Source: Chryseobacterium capnotolerans
GTDB lineage: Bacteria > Bacteroidota > Bacteroidia > Flavobacteriales > Weeksellaceae
NCBI RefSeq assembly: GCF_021278965.1
Contig: NZ_CP065589.1
Span: forward strand, 2,733,001-2,797,000
DNA: 64,000 nucleotides
Direction: 5' to 3'
The notes below the pieces were generated by a model that was given only the letters and a program-made list of their open reading frames with translations, was not told the DNA's origin and did not search any database. Shown here piece after piece: positions 9,830-17,670 of this stretch. The position numbers and the translations under genes were made by a program. The first letter of the stretch is position 1; each line of letters opens with the position of its first letter.

Positions 9830-10483
9830 CTATATTTTATGATGGGTCTTGATCAGATCAATCAATTCTACAATATTTTCTATTTTCAGTTTTTCAAAGA
9901 TATTTTTTTTGATTGTACTTACTGTATTTTGCTTTATATTTAAATTATTCGCAATTTCCAGGTTTCCAAATCCATCTGCGTACAGCTCTGCAATCTGCAG
10001 TTCTCTTTTAGTTAAACTGCTCAGCGGACTTATTACCTTAGGATCGTAAATAAACTGGACTAATAAATTCCTTGTAAGATCAGAAAAGTATTCTCCTTTT
10101 TCGATAAAATGAGTTACTGCATCTCTCACCTCTTCTTCTTCACTCAGTTTGCTCAGATACCCGTTGGCTCCGGCTTTTATAAATTTAAGTGCATACAGAT
10201 CTTCTTCAAGTCCTGTAAAAATAAGAATCTTGATATCCGGGTTTATGCTTTTCATTTGTGGTAAAATGTGCAGGCTGTTTCCTTCAGGAAAATGGGCATC
10301 AATAATAGCCATTTCAACTCCTTTAGTCTCTATAAGTTCTATTGCCTGTTGTAAGGATGATGTATGATATACTTTAGCATTGGGAGCAATATCACTAATA
10401 ACGATCTCCATTCCTTGTCTTACAATACTGTGATCATCAGCTAAGAGGAATACAATCTCTCTGTTTTCAATTGGCATTTCCAT
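9830..10483 (-). CDS. NarL/LuxR-type response regulator
   Basis: This 217-residue two-component regulator has a receiver domain at about residues 8-125. Its acidic pair is Asp16-Asp17, the phospho-acceptor is Asp62 in 'AIIDAHFPEGN', and the conserved Lys sits in 'GYLSKLSEEEE'. A LuxR-type helix-turn-helix follows at about 150-215 ('LTKRELQIAELYADGFGNLEIANNL'). Its ATG overlaps the TAA of the upstream kinase gene as TAATG, so translation is coupled and the two proteins are almost certainly a cognate pair. It should bind DNA as a phosphorylated dimer. Targets are unknown. Confidence 0.93.
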   Translation of the reverse strand: MEMPIENREIVFLLADDHSIVRQGMEIVISDIAPNAKVYHTSSLQQAIELIETKGVEMAIIDAHFPEGNSLHILPQMKSINPDIKILIFTGLEEDLYALKFIKAGANGYLSKLSEEEEVRDAVTHFIEKGEYFSDLTRNLLVQFIYDPKVISPLSSLTKRELQIAELYADGFGNLEIANNLNIKQNTVSTIKKNIFEKLKIENIVELIDLIKTHHKI

Positions 10484-12198
10484 TATTTATTATTGATATT
10501 TAAGTTGATTCTGAACGTCACCTGAGTACCTTTATGCAGCTTACTGGAAACTGAAATTTCGCCATCAAATAATTCTACAATTTCCTTCACAAGATTTAAT
10601 CCCAATCCTACTCCAAGATTATCTACCTCATCTGAAACGGTTCCCTGATAATAAGGGTCAAAAATCTTTTTCAGATCCGATTCCGAAATTCCAACTCCAG
10701 TATCTCCTACTGTTGTAATCAGAGTGATTTTATCATTTCCTAACGGCTCTGTTGCCATGACAAGATCAATCTTCCCATTTTCCGTATACTTGTTGGCATT
10801 CCCCAGAATATTCATAAAAATCTGGTTAATTCTGATGTTGTCAGAAAATACTACCACTCCTTCAGGAATTCTGTCTGTGACCGCAAACTTATTGTTTCGG
10901 GTCTCCAGATAAGGGGAAATCACTTTTACAATAGAACCGATTTCTTCTTTAAGATTAAAGACAGATTTTATCAGTTTCTTTTCAGCATCCTGATTCTTGG
11001 TATATTCCAGAATCTGGTTAGATTGTAGAAGCAGGGTGCTGTTGGTAAATTTAATTGATTTCAGATAGTCTTTAATCGTCTCATCACCTGTGGTTCTATA
11101 AATTTTATCAATAAAAATATTAATAATCTTCAACGGAGATCTTAAATCGTGGCTCAGCATTCCCAAAATCCTGTTCTTGAAATTCAGGTTATTCTTAATT
11201 TCTTTATTCGCAGCATTCAGTTTTCTTTCGTAGATGAAAGCCACTCTTGTAAAGTACATAATCAAGATAGACACAATGAACATTAATACCATCAGCCCAA
11301 GGACAAGATATCTTCTTATTTTATTATTGTCAGAACTTTGTTTGTTGTATTCTTTTTCAAGTTCAGATTTGAAATCTTTAATAGCATTTTCGTATACATC
11401 AATCAATCCGTTACTGTATACCAACAGTTTACTAAAATTGCTGTAAAACTGCATGTTCTCACGCTGATTTTTGATTGCAAACTGCTGTGCTTTCTTTACT
11501 TCAGCAGCATAATGCTTATCCATAGACTTCAAAGCTTTATTCATTTCAGTCTTTACATTGGAAATGTCTATGGTCTTATTATTTGTTAAAGTAATGACTG
11601 TGCTTTCTTTCTGAACATTCACCTTTCCTGTGATGGCATCCTTCAAACGTCCCATGAACCCTTTCTTCTTGATCGTATCAGCATAAGTACGGGTCTGTAC
11701 ATTGAAGTTCTCAAAGTCATTCTTATACTTTGCAGGCTCATAAGTCTGATCTTCAATCTTCGTAGGCGGCTTCAAAGAGGTTTCATATACGGAATCTATC
11801 AGGTTTTTCAATTTGGATACTTTCATGGTATCCATTTTTTTCTGAGCCAGGGTATTTCTTAACCTTGGGCTTGTATTTTCATACTCCCCAATCTTATCAA
11901 AATTCTTTTTCAGTTTTCTCAAGGACTCAAAATAAAGCTGTAGATCCTTATTATCCTGGCTTACCATGTATCTTTGAAGGTGTTCCTGTGCATCCAGAAA
12001 ATCCTTTCTTGAATTATCCGTCAGTCCTCCCAGCGCTCTGCTTTCCTCCAGCTGCGTTTTAATAAACTGCAGTTTTTTCTCATTCACAAACTCATTGTAA
12101 AAAAATACACCTATAATTACCTGTATCAACAAGATACATATAATCAACGAGTAATGAACAACCTTCCTCAATTTAAAATTTAAGAATTTATATTTCAT
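10483..12198 (-). CDS. Membrane-bound sensor histidine kinase
   Basis: This 571-residue kinase has transmembrane segments at about residues 16-34 and 298-320. They flank a roughly 260-residue, Lys/Glu-rich, largely helical extracytoplasmic sensor. The HisKA helix carries the phospho-acceptor in 'ILGMLSHDLRSPLKII' (His at about 349). The ATPase domain shows the N box 'NQIFMNILGNANKYTENG', the G1 box 'TVGDTGVGIS' and the G2 box 'GLGLNLVKEIVELFDG'. It phosphorylates the LuxR-type regulator encoded immediately downstream. The sensor region matches no small-ligand fold I know. Its helical make-up resembles the four-helix or coiled sensors that respond to envelope or protein signals. Confidence 0.93.
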   Translation of the reverse strand: MKYKFLNFKLRKVVHYSLIICILLIQVIIGVFFYNEFVNEKKLQFIKTQLEESRALGGLTDNSRKDFLDAQEHLQRYMVSQDNKDLQLYFESLRKLKKNFDKIGEYENTSPRLRNTLAQKKMDTMKVSKLKNLIDSVYETSLKPPTKIEDQTYEPAKYKNDFENFNVQTRTYADTIKKKGFMGRLKDAITGKVNVQKESTVITLTNNKTIDISNVKTEMNKALKSMDKHYAAEVKKAQQFAIKNQRENMQFYSNFSKLLVYSNGLIDVYENAIKDFKSELEKEYNKQSSDNNKIRRYLVLGLMVLMFIVSILIMYFTRVAFIYERKLNAANKEIKNNLNFKNRILGMLSHDLRSPLKIINIFIDKIYRTTGDETIKDYLKSIKFTNSTLLLQSNQILEYTKNQDAEKKLIKSVFNLKEEIGSIVKVISPYLETRNNKFAVTDRIPEGVVVFSDNIRINQIFMNILGNANKYTENGKIDLVMATEPLGNDKITLITTVGDTGVGISESDLKKIFDPYYQGTVSDEVDNLGVGLGLNLVKEIVELFDGEISVSSKLHKGTQVTFRINLNINNK

Positions 12199-12669
12199 AT
12201 CTACTGCCAGGTAAATTAATCTTCTGTTTTTCCTAAGTCTCTTTTATTAGTCTTAAACAATATAATATTATTAATAAAAAATCAATAATCACCCATATAT
12301 TATTCAATTGGCAAAGTTAAATTAATTTTTGTCTACTTAATAATATAAATTTTCTGATAAAAGCACATAAATTCAAATCTAATTTACATTAAAAAGCCTA
12401 TAAAACCTAAGCTTTTCACTAATGTAAATCTCTTTTTTTAGAATAGCTGTAAAAAAATGGTCCCTATCAAAAATATTTTAATATCTGTTTTTATAGGGAT
12501 TGGGATGTATAAATTTCTGACAGGATTATTTATAATTAATTATTTGCAACAAATTATAAACTTTAGACCACCACTTTTCCGCCTAATCCAAGCTTGGAAA
12601 ACAGTTCTTATCGGTTTCTATTATTCCTCAATCCATTTCAGAAAAATAGTCCGTGTATTCTTAATTATA
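12199..12669. other. AT-rich non-coding region
   Basis: This region upstream of the kinase gene presumably holds its minus-strand promoter. I see no convincing gene, and the plus-strand frame at 12457-12750 has no homology that I recognise and odd composition. Confidence 0.4.
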
Positions 12670-12808
12670 TCATTCAACTCTTTCAATATGATGTTTCTGT
12701 ACAAGTTCAATACAGTTGAGCCTGTCGTTTTTGGATGCAGAAGCAATTAAGAAAATCACTCCAATGGCTGCTGTAAAGCAAATGTTCTTAAAAAAATTCC
12801 CGGTTCAT
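12670..12808 (-). pseudogene. Possible small secreted peptide, frameshifted at a T7 run
   Basis: Read on the minus strand, an ATG at 12806-12808 stops after six codons (MNREFF). Removing one base from the run of seven T (plus-strand A7, 12790-12796) opens a 45-residue frame. It starts MNREFFKNICFTAAIGVIF, has a clean hydrophobic signal core, and continues 'SASKNDRLNCIELVQKHH' to a TGA at 12670-12672. A signal peptide plus a polar tail is unlikely by chance, but no homologue is recognised. Sequence error at the homopolymer would explain it, as with several other genes in this window. Confidence 0.35.
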
Positions 12809-13011
12809 GATTGTTATATTACCAATTGTTTTTGTTTTGGTGGATCAAAGCTATTACAACAGCATTATCTGTTCAATGAAAAAAACAATCAATTAAGGAA
12901 ATCAAGAAATGAATAAAGGAATTCGGGGAATAAATAATTTACGGAGTATTACCAATAAAAAACTCTGACTTATTTTTATAAATCAGAGCTCAATTTTACT
13001 GTAGAATGAAT

Positions 13012-13596
13012 TTACAAACTTACATTATCTATAAGTTTTTTTAATTCATCAAGTGAAATATTATTTCCTGAAGCCACTACCCCATATCTGTTGCCTTCCA
13101 GATACTGAATACTGGTCATTTTATCACTTTCATACATACTGTGATCAAAGTAAACGAACCAGCCTTTATAGCTTTTAATATTTGTTTTATCTCCCGGTTC
13201 CTCCACCGCTCTTAATTCCAGATAGCTTAAAAGGCTCCCTTTAACGGCCTCAGCTCCTGCACCAGCGCCATCTGTTACCATTAAATAAACATTCTGAGAT
13301 CCTTTTGCATAGTTTGCAGTAGCATACGATCCTGTTTCTTTATCTTCAAAAGCGTTGACATCCGTAAGTTTAAATCCGTTAATTTCTTTTTTAAATTTAC
13401 TTTTAAAATCATTTGAGCTAATAGGTTTCAGTTTCTTTAGCTCTTTAGCAAGATTCTCAACTTTTATTGAGTCAGAATCATTCTGCAGAGTTTCTATAGT
13501 AGTTACCAAAGGCTGATGAGCAAAAACAACATGTGATCCCAAAGTGAATGTTAAGGCAGCCCCTAAAATACCAGCTCCCAGATAAGATAATTTCAT
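13012..13596 (-). CDS. Hypothetical secreted protein
   Basis: This 194-residue protein has an N-terminal signal sequence (about residues 1-26, 'GAALTFTLGSHVVFAHQ') and a soluble body that alternates helical Lys-rich segments with strands ('YATANYAKGSQNVYLMVTDGAG', 'WFVYFDHSMYESDKMTSI'). I do not recognise a named domain. It stands alone. A tRNA gene on the other strand lies about 300 bases upstream, and the AT-rich region 13597-13837 must contain its promoter. Location is likely periplasmic or membrane-anchored. Confidence 0.7.
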   Translation of the reverse strand: MKLSYLGAGILGAALTFTLGSHVVFAHQPLVTTIETLQNDSDSIKVENLAKELKKLKPISSNDFKSKFKKEINGFKLTDVNAFEDKETGSYATANYAKGSQNVYLMVTDGAGAGAEAVKGSLLSYLELRAVEEPGDKTNIKSYKGWFVYFDHSMYESDKMTSIQYLEGNRYGVVASGNNISLDELKKLIDNVSL

Positions 13597-13837
13597 AAAT
13601 AATTAATTTTTTTAATCTCACAGACATTGCAAAAAATACACCAAATAAAAATTGGGGGGATCAATTTCTATTTATCATCACTTTTTTCTCTAAAAACACA
13701 TAACCTTTTCACTCAAAAGTGTGACAAACAGGAGAAAAAAAAGGGGGACTTTTAATCATTTAGCAAGGAATCAACAAAAATAATCCATCTGATTTTTAGT
13801 TGCTTATTAAGTTTTGTTAAAATTTGTAAAGAAAAAG

Positions 13838-13869
13838 TTTTGCAGGAATTAAAAATCGTTCTATATTTG
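13838..13869 (+). promoter_or_regulatory. Bacteroidota-type promoter of tRNA-Ser
   Basis: TTTTG at 13838-13842 is followed after 19 bases by TATATTTG at 13862-13869. This matches the -33 and -7 consensus of Bacteroidota (TTTG, TAnnTTTG). The mature tRNA begins 34 bases later. It is the best promoter in the window. Confidence 0.8.
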
Positions 13870-13903
13870 CACCACTGAAAACAACGATACTATCGGAGTT
13901 TAA

Positions 13904-13988
13904 GGAGAGTTGGCAGAGTGGTCGATTGCGGCAGTCTTGAAAACTGTTGACTGTAACAGGTCCGGGGGTTCGAATCCCTCACTCTCCG
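13904..13988 (+). tRNA. tRNA-Ser (anticodon UGA)
   Basis: This is a complete class II tRNA of 85 nt. The acceptor stem GGAGAGT pairs with ACTCTCC at 13981-13987, and the anticodon loop CTTGAAA (13936-13942) gives TGA at 13938-13940, which reads UCA serine codons. The variable arm is long, as expected for tRNA-Ser, and the T arm is GGGGGTTCGAATCCC. The CCA end is not encoded. A promoter lies at 13838 and a terminator at 14001. Confidence 0.95.
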
Positions 13989-14000
13989 CAAAAACAAATA

Positions 14001-14031
14001 AAAACCTACTGAATACCAGTAGGTTTTTTTT
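14001..14031 (+). terminator. Terminator of tRNA-Ser
   Basis: The stem AAAACCTACTG pairs with CAGTAGGTTTT around the loop AATAC, and a T run follows. A near-identical hairpin occurs at 16426-16454. Confidence 0.9.
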
Positions 14032-14127
14032 ATTAGACTTTACCCCACATTCATTATTATTTCTTCTTAAAAAATTACCGTTTCATATCTTCCTCGTATA
14101 AAAGACGTTCAGGATTATAAATCGGAA

Positions 14128-14135
14128 CACAATAT
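14128..14135. repeat. Target site duplication, left (CACAATAT)
   Basis: CACAATAT abuts the left inverted repeat of the IS and is repeated exactly at 15520-15527 against the right one. An 8-bp duplication is typical of ISL3-like elements. Confidence 0.92.
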
Positions 14136-14159
14136 GGATCAGTCTCAAAAGTTGGGGGG
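14136..14159 (+). repeat. IS left terminal inverted repeat
   Basis: This 24-bp repeat starts GGATCAG and ends GTTGGGGGG. It differs from the complement of the right end at three adjacent positions. Its TTG also forms a possible -33 box for the transposase promoter. Confidence 0.92.
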
Positions 14160-14182
14160 AATGTTAAGTTGGTGTATCTTTG
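14152..14182 (+). promoter_or_regulatory. Transposase promoter starting inside the left inverted repeat
   Basis: TTG at 14152-14154, inside the inverted repeat, is followed after 20 bases by TATCTTTG at 14175-14182, a good -7 match. The first start codon comes only four bases later at 14187. The transcript would therefore be leaderless or nearly so. Confidence 0.55.
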
Positions 14183-14186
14183 AATT

Positions 14187-14540
14187 ATGTTAAGCGATCA
14201 GGAACTTCTTAAATTACTACTTCCAGAATTTTTAGTTGAAAACTTTGATATCCTCAAAGCAGAAGAACATAATGGTGAACTTCATATCTATTTTGAAGAA
14301 AAAAACAGTATTCCACAAGAATTTAAAGAAAGGCAGTTGGAATCAAAGGGTTTTCTCGCTGAGATTATTGTTGATGATTATCCATTAAGGGGTAAAATCG
14401 TAAAACTCCATGTGAAAAGAAGAAGATGGACCGATAGGTCATCAGGAGAAATCCTTCAAAGAGATTGGCAGCTTGTATCGAAAGGCACCCGCATGACTAA
14501 AGACTTTGCGGGTTTCTTAAAAAAAATTAGCCGATACTAA
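14187..14540 (+). CDS. ISAon1-type transposase N-terminal region (orfA)
   Basis: This 117-residue frame encodes the N-terminal, probably DNA-binding, part of the transposase. It starts 'MLSDQELLKLLLPEFLVENF' and has a basic stretch 'VKLHVKRRRWTDRSSGE'. Alone it lacks the catalytic domain. At a run of eight A (14519-14526) it runs out of frame and stops at 14540, while the second frame opens one base over. The full enzyme needs a +1 shift or slippage that drops one A. By recall, the family is commonly annotated as a separate N-terminal protein plus transposase, which supports a native two-frame design. Confidence 0.8.
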   Translation: MLSDQELLKLLLPEFLVENFDILKAEEHNGELHIYFEEKNSIPQEFKERQLESKGFLAEIIVDDYPLRGKIVKLHVKRRRWTDRSSGEILQRDWQLVSKGTRMTKDFAGFLKKISRY

Positions 14541-15495
14541 AGCTCTTCCCCTGAAGGTCATCGCAGAGTTCTTTGGAGTTAAGGCAAAGACTTTTCAAAG
14601 ACAATATAAAAATACACTCAGCCAATACAAAGACTGGAAATACAGAGATCATGCAGATCAGTGGGTTGTTTATCCTGACAATCTTTCAGATTCTTTATCT
14701 TTAGATGAAGTGGCTTTATCTGATGGAGAACTTTATACAGTCCTTACCTCTAAGAAAGCAAAAGGACAAAAAGGTAGTATTGTGGCTATTATAAAAGGTA
14801 CTCAGAGTGATTTTATCATAGAGCATCTTTTGAAAATCAACAGAAGGCTTCGGATGATGGTAAAAGAGATTACTTTGGATATGGCCGGTTCAATGAAGCG
14901 TATTGCGAAAAGATGCTTTCCCAATGCCTGCCTGGTGGTAGACCGTTTTCATGTTCAAAAGCTAGCGATAGAAGCTCTGCAGGAAATCAGGATCAAATAT
15001 CGTTGGGAAGCTATTGAAATGGAAAATTCTTTTGAAGAGCAATATCCTGAAAGGCAAGTCTTTGAAAACGGAGATACCCGGAAACAACTTCTGGCAAGAA
15101 GCAAATACCTGCTTTATAAAAGCCGGGAAAAATGGACTTTATCCCAAAGGCAGAGAGCTTGTATCCTTTTTGCTGAATATCCTGATCTGGAACAAGCTTA
15201 TCAGTTAACGGATAAACTTAGAAAAATTTATAATCAGAATATTTCAAAATCTATTGCGATGACTAAGCTGGCGCATTGGTTCAAAAACGTTGAAGAAGCT
15301 GGATTTAAATCGTTTTCTATCTTAAGAAAAACAGTAATGAATCATTACAGAGATATTTTAAACTTCTTTGATAAAAGAAGCACTAATGCTTCTGCTGAAT
15401 CTTTTAATGCGAAGATCAAAAACTTTAGATTACAGCTTAGGGGTGTGAAAGACAAAACTTTCTTTCTTTTCAGATTAACCAAACTTTTTGCTTAG
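14521..15495 (+). CDS. ISAon1/ISL3-type DDE transposase catalytic region (orfB)
   Basis: This frame is open from 14521 and has no ATG before the catalytic core. A GTG at 14710 is the first usable start, yet the first catalytic Asp ('LSLDEVALS') lies just before it, so the functional product must be a fusion with orfA made at the A8 run. The segment contains a DNA-binding piece 'LPLKVIAEFFGVKAKTFQ', the second Asp in 'CLVVDRFHVQKLA', and a C-terminal 'TNASAESFNAKIKNFRLQLRG' carrying the catalytic Glu, all typical of ISL3-like enzymes. The stop abuts the right inverted repeat. It looks intact. Confidence 0.85.
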   Translation, partial: KKLADTKALPLKVIAEFFGVKAKTFQRQYKNTLSQYKDWKYRDHADQWVVYPDNLSDSLSLDEVALSDGELYTVLTSKKAKGQKGSIVAIIKGTQSDFIIEHLLKINRRLRMMVKEITLDMAGSMKRIAKRCFPNACLVVDRFHVQKLAIEALQEIRIKYRWEAIEMENSFEEQYPERQVFENGDTRKQLLARSKYLLYKSREKWTLSQRQRACILFAEYPDLEQAYQLTDKLRKIYNQNISKSIAMTKLAHWFKNVEEAGFKSFSILRKTVMNHYRDILNFFDKRSTNASAESFNAKIKNFRLQLRGVKDKTFFLFRLTKLFA

Positions 15496-15519
15496 CCCCC
15501 CAACTTTTGTACCTGATCC
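15496..15519 (-). repeat. IS right terminal inverted repeat
   Basis: This is the 24-bp complement of the left end with three mismatches. It begins at the base after the transposase stop codon. Confidence 0.92.
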
Positions 15520-15527
15520 CACAATAT
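15520..15527. repeat. Target site duplication, right (CACAATAT)
   Basis: This is an exact copy of 14128-14135 directly after the right inverted repeat. Confidence 0.92.
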
Positions 15528-15733
15528 TATTTTAATTGATTCATTTCCAAAACATTAAACAATATTGATTTAATAGGTTCGCACTTATCATACAGAACAT
15601 TTCAGGCTTTTCTCATGCCTAATTTTGCATTATAGATATTTCTATTCTATTACAAATTCAGAAAAGGAATATCTGTCAAAATCCATTTCGAACCTGCAAC
15701 ATACATCAATAATTAATTTAAAGAATAAATACA

Positions 15734-16354
15734 ATGAAAGCATTCCTGATTTTTTCAATATTACTGCCCGGTTATTTTCAACCCAATATGGCAACGCTAA
15801 TCACCAAAGAATATCTGAATTATTCTATCATAAAAGATGATAAAACCATTGGTAATATCCGTGTAGAACGTTCTTTAAAAGACGACATCACTGAATATCT
15901 TTTTGAATCACGAGCTAAAGTAAAGATTCTCTACAGCATTGAGATTTATGACAAAATGGGTGTTACCTTTAAACAAAATATTCTACAGCATGCAAAACTT
16001 TATCGAACAATGAACGGGAAACTAAAAGTAAACAATACAGCTACCTGGAACGGAAGTTTTTATAATCTTTCGGATAAGGATGGCGCCAATGGCTTTCTGC
16101 AACAATCTATTTTCTGCTCTACCGCAAGCCTTTATTTTAATGAGCCTGGAAATCTAAAATCTGTTTTTTCGGAAAAATTCCAGAAAATGGTTCCTATTCA
16201 GAAGATTGATTCCAAAAGATACAGGATCAATCTCCCCAATGGAAACACTACTACTTATACATACAGCAGCGGAATTTGCACCTTGGTTGAAGCTAATACA
16301 GATTTTGCCAACCTAAAGTTTGTTCTTAGTACGAACCCGAATAAAAATCATTAG
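15734..16354 (+). CDS. DUF6134-like secreted protein
   Basis: This 206-residue protein has a short signal peptide ('FLIFSILLPGYFQP') and a body of alternating strands: 'YSIIKDDKTIGNIRVERSLKDD' at the start, then 'SIEIYDKMGVTFKQNILQHAKLYRTMNGKLKVN' and a C-terminal 'YRINLPNGNTTTYTYSSGICTLVEA'. The pattern recalls DUF6134 proteins of Flavobacteriia, which may bind lipids or polymers at the envelope, but the role is unknown. A TAATTTTG box at 15620-15627 may be its -7 element. The IS lies just upstream and could influence expression. Confidence 0.65.
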   Translation: MKAFLIFSILLPGYFQPNMATLITKEYLNYSIIKDDKTIGNIRVERSLKDDITEYLFESRAKVKILYSIEIYDKMGVTFKQNILQHAKLYRTMNGKLKVNNTATWNGSFYNLSDKDGANGFLQQSIFCSTASLYFNEPGNLKSVFSEKFQKMVPIQKIDSKRYRINLPNGNTTTYTYSSGICTLVEANTDFANLKFVLSTNPNKNH

Positions 16355-16425
16355 TGTTGTCACACCCTATCCTGCTGACCTATCAAATTTTAATTAGTTT
16401 TCTATGGAGTGTAAACGAAAACACA

Positions 16426-16454
16426 AAAAACCTACTGAATACCAGCAGGTTTTT
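16426..16454. terminator. Bidirectional terminator, near copy of the tRNA-Ser terminator
   Basis: The stem AAAAACCTACTG pairs with CAGCAGGTTTTT around AATAC. It lies between the convergent DUF6134-like and agmatine deiminase-like genes and can serve both. Confidence 0.85.
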
Positions 16455-16473
16455 ATCTTTTTTGTAAAATACT

Positions 16474-17601
16474 CTATTTGGGCTGCTGCTGTGTCACACA
16501 ATGCACCATTCCGCCATTAGCAAACAGGTTACGACAGTCAATTCCAATCACTTTTTTATCAGGATATAATTGTTGTATCATACGGTTAGCAACAGTATCA
16601 TTAGGATCATTATAATTAGGCACCAGTACTCTGTTATTCGCAATATAATAATTAATATAAGATGCTTTACCTACATTTTTCCCGTAGGTGGTTATCACAT
16701 CATACTTTGTTAAAGGAACTTTCACAAACTGATAGGCTGTACCATTTTTTTGAGTAGCATTGTAAAGTTTAGTCATATCACTGTCTGGAACTTGCCAGTA
16801 GGCCAGATCATCAGTGTTCATAGTGATAATAGTAGTAGAGTTTGCAAATCTGGCAAATCCGTCAATATGCATATCTGTGATATCAAGATTGGCTTTTCCG
16901 TCCAGCCAGATAAATTTTGTGACTCCTAGGTTCTTCGTAAAAATAGCTTCTGCCTGCTGCTGGGTCATTCCAGGATTTCTGTTCTCATTAAGAATAGAAC
17001 TTTTGCAAGCCATTAATACTCCATTTCCATCAATTTCAACACTTCCCCCTTCATTGATCATTACGGAATTGAGATCTATTTTTGGAATTCCACTATCGGC
17101 TGCAATTTTAGCAGGGATTGTATTACAGTTACCAGATTGGGCTTTATTTCCCCAACCGTTAAATCCCCAGTCCTGAATAAACAGCTTGCCGTTTTTATCT
17201 TTCACATAGATAGGGCCATTATCTCTTACCCAAACATCATTGGTTGGATATAATTTAAAATCGATATTGGCGAGTGACACTCCGGCATTGGTTAACAACC
17301 CCATAATTCGATTTTTTTCTATAGCATCATACACAACAATATGCACTTTTTCACTTTCTACAAGCGCTTTAGTCATTGCTACCCAGGTAGGATCCAGCCG
17401 ATTCTGGTAGGTAATGCCATATTGATATTTGTGAGGCCATTGAAGCCAGGTTCCTTCGTGTGGAGCTGATTCCTCAGGCATTTTGTAAACAACAGATGCT
17501 GGGTCAGGTATACCTGAACCGGGAGAAGCCGTTATCTCATCCTGAGAACATGAAAACATAATAGCAGATAATAATAAGAGCATGATTTTCTTTTTTTGCA
17601 T
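16474..17601 (-). CDS. Agmatine deiminase / peptidyl-arginine deiminase family lipoprotein
   Basis: This 375-residue protein carries a lipoprotein signal (lipobox 'IMFSCSQDE') ahead of a guanidino-modifying-enzyme fold. Family marks are 'MPEESAPHEGTWLQWPH' near residue 40, 'NDVWVRDNGPIYV' at about 125, 'INEGGSVEIDGNGVLM' at about 185, 'LDITDMHIDGFARF' at about 245, and the catalytic Cys368 in 'GGMVHCVTQQQP' at the C-terminus. Such enzymes hydrolyse agmatine to N-carbamoylputrescine and ammonia, or act on peptidyl-arginine. Export as a lipoprotein separates it from cytoplasmic AguA, so the substrate may be extracellular. No polyamine genes are adjacent. Confidence 0.85.
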   Translation of the reverse strand: MQKKKIMLLLLSAIMFSCSQDEITASPGSGIPDPASVVYKMPEESAPHEGTWLQWPHKYQYGITYQNRLDPTWVAMTKALVESEKVHIVVYDAIEKNRIMGLLTNAGVSLANIDFKLYPTNDVWVRDNGPIYVKDKNGKLFIQDWGFNGWGNKAQSGNCNTIPAKIAADSGIPKIDLNSVMINEGGSVEIDGNGVLMACKSSILNENRNPGMTQQQAEAIFTKNLGVTKFIWLDGKANLDITDMHIDGFARFANSTTIITMNTDDLAYWQVPDSDMTKLYNATQKNGTAYQFVKVPLTKYDVITTYGKNVGKASYINYYIANNRVLVPNYNDPNDTVANRMIQQLYPDKKVIGIDCRNLFANGGMVHCVTQQQPK

Positions 17602-17670
17602 AAGTGATCTTTTTTTGATAAGGCAAAATTAGATCGATAAAGAGTGCCAAAGTTGTCCAAAATTGACAAC

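Larger units (their letters stand above)
14136..15519 (+). mobile_element. Complete ISAon1-like insertion sequence, 1384 bp
   Basis: The element is bounded by 24-bp terminal inverted repeats (14136-14159 and 15496-15519) that match at 21 positions, both ending in CAAAAGTTGGGGGG inward. An exact 8-bp duplication CACAATAT flanks it. It carries two overlapping frames that together make an ISL3-type DDE transposase. The second frame ends at 15495, directly against the right repeat. It sits in the gap between tRNA-Ser and a DUF6134-like gene, so no gene is disrupted. The exact duplication and intact ends suggest fairly recent insertion. Confidence 0.93.

Noticed and set aside
12457..12916. Two overlapping plus-strand frames of 97 and 66 codons
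   Set aside because: They have no recognisable domain, unusual composition and overlap each other. The minus-strand reading at 12670-12808 is a better, though weak, candidate.
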